64,000 bases of DNA from CACIIZ01 sp045565285 (GTDB lineage: Bacteria > Pseudomonadota > Alphaproteobacteria > Rhodobacterales > Rhodobacteraceae): positions 1-64,000 of the forward strand of contig JBJLFR010000036.1 in assembly GCA_045565285.1 (NCBI GenBank), written 5' to 3'. The notes under the pieces are model-generated. The model worked only from the letters and a program-made list of their open reading frames with translations. It did not search any database and was not told the DNA's origin. Shown in pieces: positions 44,301-52,186 of the stretch. Both the position numbers and the translations under genes were made by a program. Positions within the stretch are counted from its first letter, which is position 1. Each line of letters starts with the position of its first letter.

Positions 44301-45487
44301 GGCTCACCTGGTCTCATTACTCGATAAATATCTACAAGTGCCATTTCATAATTAAAATTTTTGTCGGCCATCATTGTATTTCTGATATATGGACCAATGT
44401 TTACATTATCTATATCAAGGGTGGGTATTTCATTTATTCCATTATTAATAAGCGTTAAGATTGATCCACCTGTAACATTACCTGTTTTTTCATCAACTTC
44501 CCATGTTAACTCTTCACCTGCTTCAATCCAAATTTCACCAGTTTCTTCATTTATTATATCAACAGCTGCATATCTACCAATCAAATTTTCGAATGGCACC
44601 AATATGTTGATGTAACTTTTCTTATCTAGAAGTTTTTTTACTAATCGGGGAGTAATTTTTTTATCTGCTGGAGCAATAACTTCACCAGAATCTGCATCGA
44701 CAATATCAAAACTTGGTTTAACTCCTCTAAGACGCTCAGGAAAGAAAGGGCAAATCCATTTATTATCCTTAGATTTTAAATAAGTAACAGTATTATAATA
44801 TGCTTTACATATATCTTCTTGCGTCATACCCAGCGAATACAACATTGTAGAAACAGGTAATTTCCTTCTTCTATCAATTCTAACATATACTAGATCTTTA
44901 GCATCAAATTCGAAATCTAGCCAAGATCCTCTGTATGGAATTATTCTACAAGTAAATAGAATTTTACCTGAAGAATGTGATTTACCTCTGTCATGATCAA
45001 AAAATACACCTGGAGATCTATGCATTTGTGAAACAACAACCCTTTCTGTACCATTAAATACAAAAGTTCCATTTGGGGTCATTAAGGGAATATCTCCCAT
45101 GTATACATCTTGTTCTTTAATCCCTTTTACTGACTTAGAACCAGTAACTTCATCAATATCAAAAACAACAAGCCTAAGTTTCACCTTTAAGGGTGCACTG
45201 TAAGTCATATCTCTTTGTTGACATTCCTCAACATCATATTTAGGTTTTTCTAGTTCATAGCTCACATATTCTAAAACTGCTGTATCATTAAAATCTTTAA
45301 TGGGAAATACGGATTGGAATACACCTTGAATTCCTTCACTCTCTAATTGGTTCTTAGATTCTCCAGATTTAAGAAAAATATCGTAAGACGACCTTTGTAC
45401 TTCTATAAGATTTGGCATTTCTGCAATTTCGCGTATTTTGCCGTAATATTTTCTTACTCGCTTTTGGTTGTTATGAACGTTGGTCAT
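41348..45487 (-). CDS. rpoB: DNA-directed RNA polymerase subunit beta
   Basis: The beta subunit, 1379 residues. The rifampicin-pocket region reads S-Q-L-S-Q-F-M-D-Q-T-N-P-L and H-K-R-R-L-S-A-L-G-P-G-G-L; the Asp, His and Ser positions commonly mutated in resistance are wild type. K-M-A-G-R-H-G-N-K-G-V near residue 1100 and G-G-K-A-Q-F-G-G-Q-R-F-G-E-M-E near the end are universal motifs. The ATG at 45487 follows AGAGGTGATA and is chosen over the in-frame GTG six bases upstream. Confidence 0.98.
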   Translation of the reverse strand: MTNVHNNQKRVRKYYGKIREIAEMPNLIEVQRSSYDIFLKSGESKNQLESEGIQGVFQSVFPIKDFNDTAVLEYVSYELEKPKYDVEECQQRDMTYSAPLKVKLRLVVFDIDEVTGSKSVKGIKEQDVYMGDIPLMTPNGTFVFNGTERVVVSQMHRSPGVFFDHDRGKSHSSGKILFTCRIIPYRGSWLDFEFDAKDLVYVRIDRRRKLPVSTMLYSLGMTQEDICKAYYNTVTYLKSKDNKWICPFFPERLRGVKPSFDIVDADSGEVIAPADKKITPRLVKKLLDKKSYINILVPFENLIGRYAAVDIINEETGEIWIEAGEELTWEVDEKTGNVTGGSILTLINNGINEIPTLDIDNVNIGPYIRNTMMADKNFNYEMALVDIYRVMRPGEPPTLDAAINLCDNLFFDSERYDLSAVGRVKLNMRLDLNTEDTQRTLRKEDIVGVIKALVDLRDGRGEIDDIDHLGNRRVRSVGELMENQYRLGLLRMERAIRERMTSVEIDTVMPQDLINAKPVAAAVREFYGSSQLSQFMDQTNPLSEVTHKRRLSALGPGGLTRDRAGFEVRDVHPTHYGRVCPIETPEGPNIGLINSLASFARVNKYGFIETPYRRVKDAKVTDEVIYMSATEEMKYTIAQANAKLDAKGRFINDLVSTRKSGEYMLNPAESVELIDVSPKQLVSVAASLIPFLENDDANRALMGSNMQRQAVPLLKAEAPFVGTGMESVVARDSGASIMAKRAGIIDQIDAMRIVIRVTDKLEDGDPGVDIYRLRKFQRSNQNTCINQKPLVKVGDTVAKGEVIADGPCTDMGELALGKNVLVAFMPWNGYNYEDSILISERIVRDDVFTSIHIEEYEISARDTKLGPEEITRDIPNVGEEALRNLDEAGIVYIGAEVGPNDILVGKITPKGESPMTPEEKLLRAIFGEKASDVRDTSLRMSPGDSGTVVEVRVFNRHGIEKDERAIQIEREEIERLSRDRDDELAILERNIYARLETLLLDQKVIKSPSEFGNVKLVDKPLLDRLSKGQWWQLIIDDDKKITQIEALKNQFDVQKKTLESRFDDKVEKVRRGDDLLPGVMKMVKVFVAVKRKLQPGDKMAGRHGNKGVISRVVPIEDMPFLEDGTTVDVVLNPLGVPSRMNVGQILETHMGWASHNLGKTIGKALDEYKRSRNSVEVINSVKKAYGEEYFDKNFSNMSEERIIEAAQNVVNGIPIATPVFDGAKEANVNDALIRAGLDESGQSIVFDGRTGEQFARPVTIGMKYILKLHHLVDEKIHARSTGPYSLVTQQPLGGKAQFGGQRFGEMEVWALEAYGAAYTLQEMLTVKSDDVAGRTKVYESIVKGDDDFEAGVPESFNVLVKEIRSLGLSVDLLDRDVKQ

Positions 45488-45593
45488 TATCACCTCTAAT
45501 TTAAAATGCCAGTATTTATATTAATTTATTAAAAAACCTAATTTTTATCTCAAAAAATTTTATCCAAAAAATTTCAAATTAATTTCTAAAATT

Positions 45594-45623
45594 GTTGGTG
45601 CCTTTAAAGTTAAAGACACCAAC
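45594..45623 (-). terminator. Attenuator-like hairpin between rplL and rpoB
   Basis: In the minus-strand RNA an almost perfect 14-bp stem forms from GTTGGTGTCTTTAA and TTAAAGGCACCAAC with one U-G pair and a two-base (realistically about four-base) loop. AATTTT follows. It lies between the rplL stop and rpoB. In E. coli the same gap has an attenuator and RNase III site that lower rpoBC output, and a matching role is inferred here. Confidence 0.75.
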
Positions 45624-45647
45624 ATAGATTTTAATTGATAAGAAGAA

Positions 45648-46034
45648 CTATTTTAATTCTACCTCAGCACCAACTTCTTCTAATTGGGATTTAATTTTTT
45701 CAGCTTCATCTTTAGAAACACCTTCTTTAACACTTTTACCACCAGCCTCAACTAAATCTTTTGCCTCTTTTAAACCTAAGCCAGTGATAGTTCTTACTTC
45801 TTTAATCACATTAATTTTCTTATCACCAGCAGCTTTTAGTATTACATCAAATTCAGTTTTCTCTTCTGGAGCATCTCCTGCATCACCTGCACCTCCAGCT
45901 GGCCCAGCTACCATTACTGCACCACCTGTTGCAGCCTCAATACCATATTCATCTTTCAAGATATTTTTTAATTCTACAGCTTCCAGAAGTGTTAAACCAA
46001 CAATTTCTTCAGCTAATTTCTTTACATCTGCCAT
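45648..46034 (-). CDS. rplL: 50S ribosomal protein L7/L12
   Basis: The stalk protein, present in several copies per ribosome, recruiting translation GTPases; 128 residues. The N-terminal dimerisation part has L-T-L-L-E-A-V-E-L, the hinge is A/G/P-rich (A-G-P-A-G-G-A-G-D-A), and the C-terminal domain has K-I-N-V-I-K-E-V-R, G-L-G-L-K-E-A-K-D-L-V-E. A hairpin between it and rpoB probably gives it higher expression. Confidence 0.98.
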   Translation of the reverse strand: MADVKKLAEEIVGLTLLEAVELKNILKDEYGIEAATGGAVMVAGPAGGAGDAGDAPEEKTEFDVILKAAGDKKINVIKEVRTITGLGLKEAKDLVEAGGKSVKEGVSKDEAEKIKSQLEEVGAEVELK

Positions 46035-46106
46035 AATTTATTCCATCCATTTAATTTAATTAAGTTTTTTTACATTTACTAAAGTCAAAAATATTTTATT
46101 CTAAAA

Positions 46107-46622
46107 TTATGCTGCTTTTTTTTCTTCTATAGCAGCAGTTATTCCAGCTATATTGCTACCTGGAGAACCTACCAATTGTGCTAATGTAGATCCTGAAGAT
46201 CCAATTAATCCAACAATTTCAGATACAAGCTCTTCTCTAGAAGGAAGTTTTGATAAATTTATAATGCCATCTAAATCTAAAATTTCTTCGCCTAATGATC
46301 CTCCAATCAATTTTAAATTCTCATTAGATTTAGAAAATTTTACTGAAATTTTTGCTGCTGCAACAGGATCTTCTGAAAATAGTAACACAGTTTGACCATT
46401 TAAAAATTCAGAAATCTTGGCATTAGCTTTACCTTCAAGTGCAATTTTTGATAACCTATTTTTAGCTACTCTTACTCCACAATCAGATTCTCTCATTAAA
46501 TTTCTTAATTCAGAAATTTCTGAAACAGTTAGCCCAGTGTAGTGGGCTACCAATACAACTCCAGAATTTGAAAAAATTTGACTCAAATCTTCAACTACTT
46601 TTTCTTTTTGTTTTCTATTCAA
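46107..46622 (-). CDS. rplJ: 50S ribosomal protein L10
   Basis: Anchors the L7/L12 stalk to the ribosome; 171 residues. V-V-L-V-A-H-Y-T-G-L-T-V near residue 18, R-V-A-K-N-R-L-S-K near 53 and a C-terminal helix for L12 dimers are visible. It follows a long structured leader consistent with autoregulation by the L10-L12 complex. Confidence 0.97.
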   Translation of the reverse strand: MNRKQKEKVVEDLSQIFSNSGVVLVAHYTGLTVSEISELRNLMRESDCGVRVAKNRLSKIALEGKANAKISEFLNGQTVLLFSEDPVAAAKISVKFSKSNENLKLIGGSLGEEILDLDGIINLSKLPSREELVSEIVGLIGSSGSTLAQLVGSPGSNIAGITAAIEEKKAA

Positions 46623-46848
46623 ACTCCTACTCCAAAATTAAAGGCAATGCCTTGATTTTTTTTTAAGTTAATATGTTATTAACTCAGTTAATTGTCCGGG
46701 TTTCCTTTAATCAAGATTATAATCTTTATCAAAATAACCTATTTATTAGTCACCAATCTAAAGCAGGACTTAATCTTTTAAAGAGCCCACTGTCTCGGAC
46801 GGTTTAGCTTAGCAAGAGCCAAGCTTATTCCCATAAGGGAAACTTAAT
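46623..46848 (-). promoter_or_regulatory. Ribosomal protein L10 leader (rplJL autoregulatory region)
   Basis: The 226-base rplA-rplJ gap contains, on the minus strand, the segment CCGTCCGAGACAGTGGGC (positions 46785-46802), resembling the conserved element seen in alphaproteobacterial rplA-rplJ gaps. Its GTCCG (46796-46800) can pair with CGGAC at 46694-46698, closing a multibranch structure just before rplJ. Smaller stems (TTCCC/GGGAA and AGCTT/AAGCT) precede it. L10 leader RNAs bind the L10-L12 complex to repress translation. Assignment is by position and motif. Confidence 0.7.
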
Positions 46849-47535
46849 TTATGTAGAATTATCAATTGTCATAGATTTACCCATAGTTGATGACATAGAA
46901 ATTTTTTTTATAAAAACACCCTTAGCACCTGTTGGTTTAGATTTTTTAAGCTCAGACATAAATGCCATAAAATTTTCAATTAACTTTTTCTTATCGAAAG
47001 ATACTTTTCCGATTCCTACTTGAACTACTCCAGCTTTCTCAGCCTTGAATTGGACTTCTCCATTTTTTGCAGCTGAGACTGCAGTTGCTACATCTGGTGT
47101 AACTGTACCAACTTTTGGATTTGGCATTAAATTTCTTGGACCCAAAACCTTACCTAAACGACCAACAATAGGCATCATATCAGGAGTTGCTATACACCTA
47201 TCAAATTCTATATTACCTTTTAAAACAGTTTCCATAAGATCCTCAGCTCCTACAATATCCGCACCCGCTTTAACTGCATCTGACGCTTTGTCTCCCTTTG
47301 CAAAAACTGCAATTCTAATAGATTTACCAGTTCCATGAGGTAAAGCACAAACACCCCTAACTAGTTGATCTGCATGCCTTGGATCTATACCCAAATTTAC
47401 TGAAACTTCAACAGTTTCATCAAATTTAGCTGAAGCTCCAGTCTTAATAAGTTCTATTGCATCTTCTGCAATTAGATTCTCTTTATCTATAAACAATTTA
47501 TCTTGAATTTTTCTTTTCTTTGTTATCTTTGGCAA
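46849..47535 (-). CDS. rplA: 50S ribosomal protein L1
   Basis: Forms the mobile stalk at the E site and can repress rplK-rplA in E. coli; 228 residues. A-I-E-L-I-K near residue 26, F-D-E-T-V-E-V-S-V-N-L-G, G-R-L-G-K-V-L-G-P-R-N-L-M-P-N near 125 and K-G-V-F-I-K-K are characteristic. It directly follows rplK by four bases. Confidence 0.98.
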   Translation of the reverse strand: MPKITKKRKIQDKLFIDKENLIAEDAIELIKTGASAKFDETVEVSVNLGIDPRHADQLVRGVCALPHGTGKSIRIAVFAKGDKASDAVKAGADIVGAEDLMETVLKGNIEFDRCIATPDMMPIVGRLGKVLGPRNLMPNPKVGTVTPDVATAVSAAKNGEVQFKAEKAGVVQVGIGKVSFDKKKLIENFMAFMSELKKSKPTGAKGVFIKKISMSSTMGKSMTIDNST

Positions 47536-47539
47536 TTTG

Positions 47540-47968
47540 TCAATCCTTTACTTCTATTCCCATAGAACGAGCTGAACCCATTATTATTTTCATTGCCCCC
47601 TCTACAGTATTTGCATTTAAATCTTTCATTTTAGCTTCAGCAATTTCTTTTATTTTATTTGAAGAAATTTGAGCGACTGTCTCCTTACCAGCAGTTTGAG
47701 AACCTGATTTAATGTTAGAAGCTTTCTTTAGAAAAAAAGAAGCTGGAGGTGTTTTTATCTCCATAGAAAATGATTTGTCAACATAATAGGTTATAATAGT
47801 AGGACAAGGGGCGCCAGCCTCTAATTCCTGAGTTTTAGCATTAAAAGCTTTACAAAATTCCATAATATTTAAACCACGTTGTCCTAGAGCAGGTCCTACT
47901 GGTGGTGAAGGATTAGCTTTTCCAGCGGGAATCTGTAGTTTAAGTTCACCTGCTACTTTTTTTGCCAT
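47540..47968 (-). CDS. rplK: 50S ribosomal protein L11
   Basis: Part of the GTPase-associated centre; 142 residues. L-Q-I-P-A-G-K-A-N-P-S-P-P-V-G-P-A-L-G-Q-R-G near residue 11-32 is the signature proline-rich segment. The C-terminal RNA-binding domain ends with I-M-G-S-A-R-S-M-G-I-E. The preceding gap has a TATAAT at 48020-48025 that could be a -10 box, but its -35 match is poor. Confidence 0.98.
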   Translation of the reverse strand: MAKKVAGELKLQIPAGKANPSPPVGPALGQRGLNIMEFCKAFNAKTQELEAGAPCPTIITYYVDKSFSMEIKTPPASFFLKKASNIKSGSQTAGKETVAQISSNKIKEIAEAKMKDLNANTVEGAMKIIMGSARSMGIEVKD

Positions 47969-48026
47969 TTAGTTTTTACCTTTCAATAACTCAAATAACT
48001 ATTGCCAATAAATTTTTGTATTATAG

Positions 48027-48560
48027 TCAAATTTGCTTCTGTACTTGACCATATTCTAATTCAACTGGAGTTGCTCTTCCAAATATAGAAACTGATACCT
48101 TCAACCTGCTATTAATTTCATCAACTTCCTCTACAAGTCCTGAAAATCCTTCAAATGGACCATCTATAACATTTACTTGTTCACCCACTTCATAAGATAT
48201 AAGTGCCCTTGGTTTTTCGGCACCTTCTTCTACTTGATTAAGTATTCTAGCAACTTCAGCATCAGCTAAAGGCATTGGCTTTCCTTTTTGGCCTAGAAAA
48301 CCAGTAACCCTATTAGTATTCTTAATAAGATGATAACTTTTATCAGTCATATTCATTCTAATAAGTACATAACCAGGCATAAAGCGTCTTTCAGATTGAA
48401 CTTTTTTGCCTTTTCTTACCTCAAGTACTTCCTCAGTTGGAACTAAGACTTCTTCAATTTCATCCTCAAGAGAATTTTGAATAATTGCTTCTTTGATAGT
48501 TTCAGCAACACGCTTCTCAAAATTAGAAAGTACACTAACTGAATACCATCTCATAGACAT
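48027..48560 (-). CDS. nusG: Transcription termination/antitermination protein NusG
   Basis: Couples RNA polymerase to ribosomes or Rho; 177 residues. M-R-W-Y-S-V-S-V-L-S-N-F-E-K-R-V-A-E at the N-terminal domain, P-G-Y-V-L-I-R-M-N-M, and the KOW domain V-G-E-Q-V-N-V-I-D-G-P-F-E-G-F are visible. The ATG at 48560 follows GAGGGAATTTTT and is preferred; upstream codons to 48587 do not match the family. Confidence 0.96.
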   Translation of the reverse strand: MSMRWYSVSVLSNFEKRVAETIKEAIIQNSLEDEIEEVLVPTEEVLEVRKGKKVQSERRFMPGYVLIRMNMTDKSYHLIKNTNRVTGFLGQKGKPMPLADAEVARILNQVEEGAEKPRALISYEVGEQVNVIDGPFEGFSGLVEEVDEINSRLKVSVSIFGRATPVELEYGQVQKQI

Positions 48561-48683
48561 AAAAATTCCCTCACAAAAAAAAATCAAAACATACTTAGTT
48601 AAATTTTAACTGTAACCTATAATAAAATTTGGTATGTACGAATCGATTTATTAGGAAGGCTATACAACCGCTAGTTTATTAAA

Positions 48684-48878
48684 TCAAGAGGATAACTTCA
48701 AAATAATATCTAAAATATTACTTGTAATAGTATCAATTATAAAGAAAAACAGAGCTACCAATGCTGACATTATAAAAACCATAATAGTAGTAGTCATTGT
48801 CTCTTTTCTAGTTGGCCATACAATTTTTGAAACCTCATTTCTGACTTGCTGAACGTACTTAAATGGATTTATCATCAT
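48684..48878 (-). CDS. secE: Preprotein translocase subunit SecE
   Basis: A single-helix essential partner of SecY, 64 residues, the short form typical outside enterics. N-P-F-K-Y-V-Q-Q-V-R-N-E-V-S-K-I-V-W-P-T-R-K-E-T near the N-terminus is the conserved amphipathic part, followed by one membrane helix. Two adjacent ATGs (48878 and 48875) are possible; the second is better spaced from GAGGA. It lies between tRNA-Trp and nusG. Confidence 0.96.
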   Translation of the reverse strand: MMINPFKYVQQVRNEVSKIVWPTRKETMTTTIMVFIMSALVALFFFIIDTITSNILDIILKLSS

Positions 48879-48916
48879 TTCCTCAAAGATTTAGTGTTAG
48901 AACTCTATTTAATAAT

Positions 48917-48992
48917 TGGCAGGGGCTGAGGGACTCGAACCCACGACCCTCGGTTTTGGAGACCGATGCTCTACCAGCTGAGCTAAACCCCT
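48917..48992 (-). tRNA. tRNA-Trp (anticodon CCA)
   Basis: On the minus strand the acceptor AGGGGTT pairs with AGCCCCT, followed by G and encoded CCA. The D-arm (AGCTCAGCTGGTAGAGC), anticodon stem CGGTC loop CTCCAAA, and T-arm GTGGGTTCGAGTCCCTC are present. Positions 34-36 are CCA. The order tRNA-Trp-secE-nusG is widely conserved. Confidence 0.97.
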
Positions 48993-49003
48993 ACTACACA
49001 AGT

Positions 49004-49032
49004 TTAATAAAGATTTTAAATTAGATTTGCAA
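49004..49032 (-). promoter_or_regulatory. Promoter candidate for tRNA-Trp-secE-nusG
   Basis: On the minus strand TTGCAA (49027-49032) and TATTAA (49004-49009) are 17 bases apart and end 11 bases before the tRNA. The arrangement fits a start close to the tRNA 5' end with a short leader. Confidence 0.55.
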
Positions 49033-49147
49033 GTTTTAGAAAATGTAAATATAAAATATTGAATATTAGTAATGATTAATTACTGATAAAATTTAGAAAT
49101 ATTGAAAAATATAAATATCTACAATTGAAAAAATCGTTAAAAAATTT

Positions 49148-50858
49148 ATGAAAAAAATTCTTATCACATCAGCTTTACCCTACATTAACGGCATAAAACA
49201 CTTAGGTAATCTAATTGGAAGTCAATTACCAGCTGATGTTTATGCAAGATATATGCGTGCAATAGGTCATAAAGTACTTTTTATTTGTGCTACAGATGAA
49301 CATGGTACCCCAGCTGAACTTGCAGCGATAGAGAAAAAAGAAACAGTAGAAAAATTTTGTAAAAATATGTGGAATATTCAAAAAAAAATTGCTGATGATT
49401 TTTTTATTTCTTTTAATTATTTTGGCCGCTCATCAAGTATAAAAAACCATGAACTCACTCAGCATTTCGCTACTAAATTATGGGAGAATAATTTTTTAGA
49501 AGAAGTAAATGAAAAACAATTTTATTCAATAGAAGACAGCAGATACTTACCAGATAGGTATATTACAGGCACTTGTCCATCTTGTGGATATGAAAAAGCA
49601 CGGGGAGACCAGTGTGAAAATTGTACAAAACAGCTTCAACCTACAGACCTTATTAATCCTTCTTCTACAATTTCAGGATCTAAAACCCTAGAAATTAGAG
49701 AAACGAAACATTTATATCTAAAACAAAGTCAGTTAAAAAATAAATTAGATGAATGGATTTCAAAAAAGGATGATTGGCCAATACTCACAAAATCTATAGC
49801 AAAAAAAATGGCTTCATAATAAAGAAGGCTTAAAGGATAGAGGAATAACTAGGGATTTATCTTGGGGCGTAAAAGTAAAAAAGAATGGCAAACCTTGGAA
49901 AGGATTTGAAAATAAGGTTTTTTATGTATGGTTTGATGCCCCTATTGCATATATAGCAGCTACAAAAGAATGGTCAGAAAATAATTCCAATACAGAATGG
50001 GAGAAATGGTGGATTACCGACAAAGGAGCCGATGAAGTATATTATGTTCAATTCATGGCAAAAGATAATATACCTTTTCATACCTTATCTTTTCCCGCAA
50101 CTATTTTTGGATCTGGAGAAAATTGGAAGTTAGTTGACTACATAAAAGGATTTAATTGGTTGCTTTATGAAGGTGGTAAATTTTCAACTAGTGAAAAGCG
50201 GGGTATTTTTATGGATGTTGCCTTAAAAATATTTCCTGCTGACTACTGGCGTTGGTGGTTATTATCTAACGCTCCAGAAAATTCTGATACTAATTTTACT
50301 TGGGATAGTTTTCAAAATACCATTAATAAAGATCTTGCAGATGTATTGGGAAATTTTATAGCAAGAGTAACAAAATTTTCTTTTACAAAATTTGGTAATA
50401 AAATCCCTGCTAATAGAGAGTATGGAGATTTAGAAAACAAAACCATTAATGAATTAGAACTACATTATAATCTATATAACAATTTTCTAAAAAAAATTGA
50501 AATTAGAAAAGCGAGTCAAGAATTAAGAAATATTTGGGTCATTGGCAACGAATATCTTCAAAAAGCTCAACCTTGGTCAATTTTGAAAAAAGATGAAAAT
50601 AAAGCAAAAATGATAATTAGATTCTCTTTTCATTTAATTGATCTTTATTCTTTGATATCTGAACCGTACATACCTGCATCATGTGAGAAAATTAGAACGC
50701 ATTTTGGATTCCCTAAAAATTCAGAATGGCCTGGTGAATTTAAAAAATTCTTTAATAACCTTACTAATGAAAATGATATAAATCCTCCTGATATTTTATT
50801 CCCCAAAATTACTGATACAGAAAAAGAAAATTTTCAGGAAAAATATTCTGGTTCGTGA
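49148..50858 (+). pseudogene. metG: Methionyl-tRNA synthetase, one frameshift in an A8 run
   Basis: Two overlapping frames give one synthetase of about 570 residues. The first (49148-49819) has the Rossmann start L-I-T-S-A-L-P-Y-I-N-G-I-K-H-L-G-N and the zinc knuckles C-P-S-C and C-E-N-C. It ends just after I-A-K-K with M-A-S-stop. The second frame continues at K-W-L-H-N-K-E-G-L and carries F-Y-V-W-F-D-A-P, the KMSKS-type G-G-K-F-S-T-S and the anticodon domain. The shift lies in eight A's at 49801-49808; seven would restore the frame. This enzyme is essential, and no other copy is in the window. Everything else is well conserved, so sequencing error, very recent mutation or polymerase/ribosome slippage are more likely than old decay. 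The KFSTS variant is normal for alphaproteobacteria. Confidence 0.85.
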
Positions 50859-50884
50859 TAAAAAATAATATTATTAAGAAAATT

Positions 50885-51283
50885 TTATGAAAAAAAACTG
50901 TGTGCTTTATATCCTACATAAGCCATAGAACTGGATATAATTATTCCCCATAATGTATCAATTAACACTAAACTAATCTTCCAATCTTTAAGAATTACGT
51001 AATTAGTAATTTCATAAGTACCAAAAGCCAATAAGCCAAGAAATGCACCTGAAAATATCGCAACCAAAGATGATTCTGACTTAATACCAGCTCTAGTAGC
51101 AAACCAAAAAACTCCTGCAACATATACCAAATAGAAAATTGCAGCAATTGAGAAGTTAGTTTCTTCCTTCATTAAAAAACCAATATGTTTTTTAAATAAA
51201 GGTTGCATAATATTAGTTAATACAATTATTTCTGCAACTATAAAGAAAATTAACATCGAAATATAACTAACAAAAATTGACAC
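50885..51283 (-). CDS. DUF2177-family membrane protein
   Basis: A 132-residue protein with four hydrophobic helices. The segment F-L-G-L-L-A-F-G-T-Y-E-I-T-N-Y-V-I-L-K-D-W is the clear DUF2177 signature, and D-T-L-W-G-I follows as usual. The function of this family is unknown. It converges on metG and has no partner on its strand, with the long gene-poor stretch upstream. Confidence 0.85.
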   Translation of the reverse strand: MSIFVSYISMLIFFIVAEIIVLTNIMQPLFKKHIGFLMKEETNFSIAAIFYLVYVAGVFWFATRAGIKSESSLVAIFSGAFLGLLAFGTYEITNYVILKDWKISLVLIDTLWGIIISSSMAYVGYKAHSFFS

Positions 51284-51389
51284 TTTTACCCTCAGATTAT
51301 GATAATTTATATGATTTTATTGTAGACTGAATTGTATTACATTTTTTTAACACAATTACAAATCAATTAAAATTCTAGTGATTGACGAT

Positions 51390-51418
51390 TTGGTTTAGCA
51401 TAATCTATGTGTTATAAT
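51390..51418 (+). promoter_or_regulatory. Extended -10 promoter candidate in the gene-poor stretch
   Basis: TTGGTT at 51390-51395, 17 bases, then a perfect TATAAT at 51413-51418, preceded by TG one base before it (TGTTATAAT). It points towards the gene-poor stretch where no gene starts nearby, so it may drive a non-coding transcript. In such A/T-rich DNA chance -10 boxes are common. Confidence 0.4.
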
Positions 51419-51842
51419 AATAAATAATTTGAATATTATTCGAAAAAAAAACATAAAAGTAAAAGAGGAATTGTAAATAAAGGCTACCAGAGCTTGATGC
51501 TAACCAATCAACTTATCTTTTAGCTATATCTTTAGTTAATAAACTCTCAAGAAACCACCCTTTTACGATTAATTAATTTATAAGGACTAAGAAGTTATTT
51601 ACATATCGTTATGTCTATATAATAATTATAATAACTATTTTTTGTTCAAAAGATACTTTATATCCCTTTGATATAGAATGTGCAGAAAAAAATAGGCTTT
51701 TGTTGGTCATTGTTCATGTTTTTTTGTGAATGTATCTATTTTTTCTCTTGTTATATTATAAAATTATCTTTTGACTATAGTATATTAAAAGAATCCTAGA
51801 TTTAATTTTAATATTACATGTTCAATAGTTATTAAATTTAAT

Positions 51843-51937
51843 TTAATCTTTGGGAGTAAATTACTTATTGGGGATAAGCATAAGATTCTATTAGCAGACG
51901 AATATTGCCATCAGTTTCTAAAACTCCCAAAGATTAA
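51843..51937. repeat. Perfect 15-bp inverted repeat with a 65-base centre
   Basis: TTAATCTTTGGGAGT at 51843-51857 is exactly complementary to ACTCCCAAAGATTAA at 51923-51937. The centre of 65 bases has slightly more G/C than its surroundings. There is no ORF of note inside and no T run directly after. It could be a stem of a structured RNA or a tiny terminal-inverted-repeat element. Confidence 0.75.
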
Positions 51938-52135
51938 TTAACTTATTGCATATCAAATGCCAGAATCTGAATCTTTTTAAATAAAAAATAATTAATTTAA
52001 AACCCTTCACTTTTCAAAAGATATTTTAACATGATTCAATTGATAGATTAACAAATAAGAAGAAACCCTTTACATGCATGATTTTTGTTGGCGTGGCTCG
52101 GGTCATACTTGCGTTAGTAGATTAGTGCAATGTAA

Positions 52136-52185
52136 TATATCCCATTAATTGATCTTAAGGAGTGAGTAGCCCATAAAGGGATATA
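52136..52185 (+). promoter_or_regulatory. Possible hairpin masking the ribosome site of the small ORF
   Basis: TATATCCC (52136-52143) and GGGATATA (52178-52185) form a perfect 8-bp stem around a 34-base loop. The right arm includes the GGG of the AAAGGG ribosome site before the ATG at 52187. Such an arrangement can control translation, but the stem is A/T-rich and might be weak. Confidence 0.4.
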
Positions 52186-52186
52186 A

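Noticed and set aside
50190..50215. KFSTS in place of KMSKS in metG as an inactivating change
   Set aside because: KFSTS-type variants are usual in alphaproteobacterial methionyl-tRNA synthetases, so this is not a lesion.
51480..51515. SAM-type riboswitch in the GGCTACCAGAGC segment
   Set aside because: No matching downstream gene and no convincing pairing pattern; resemblance was too loose.
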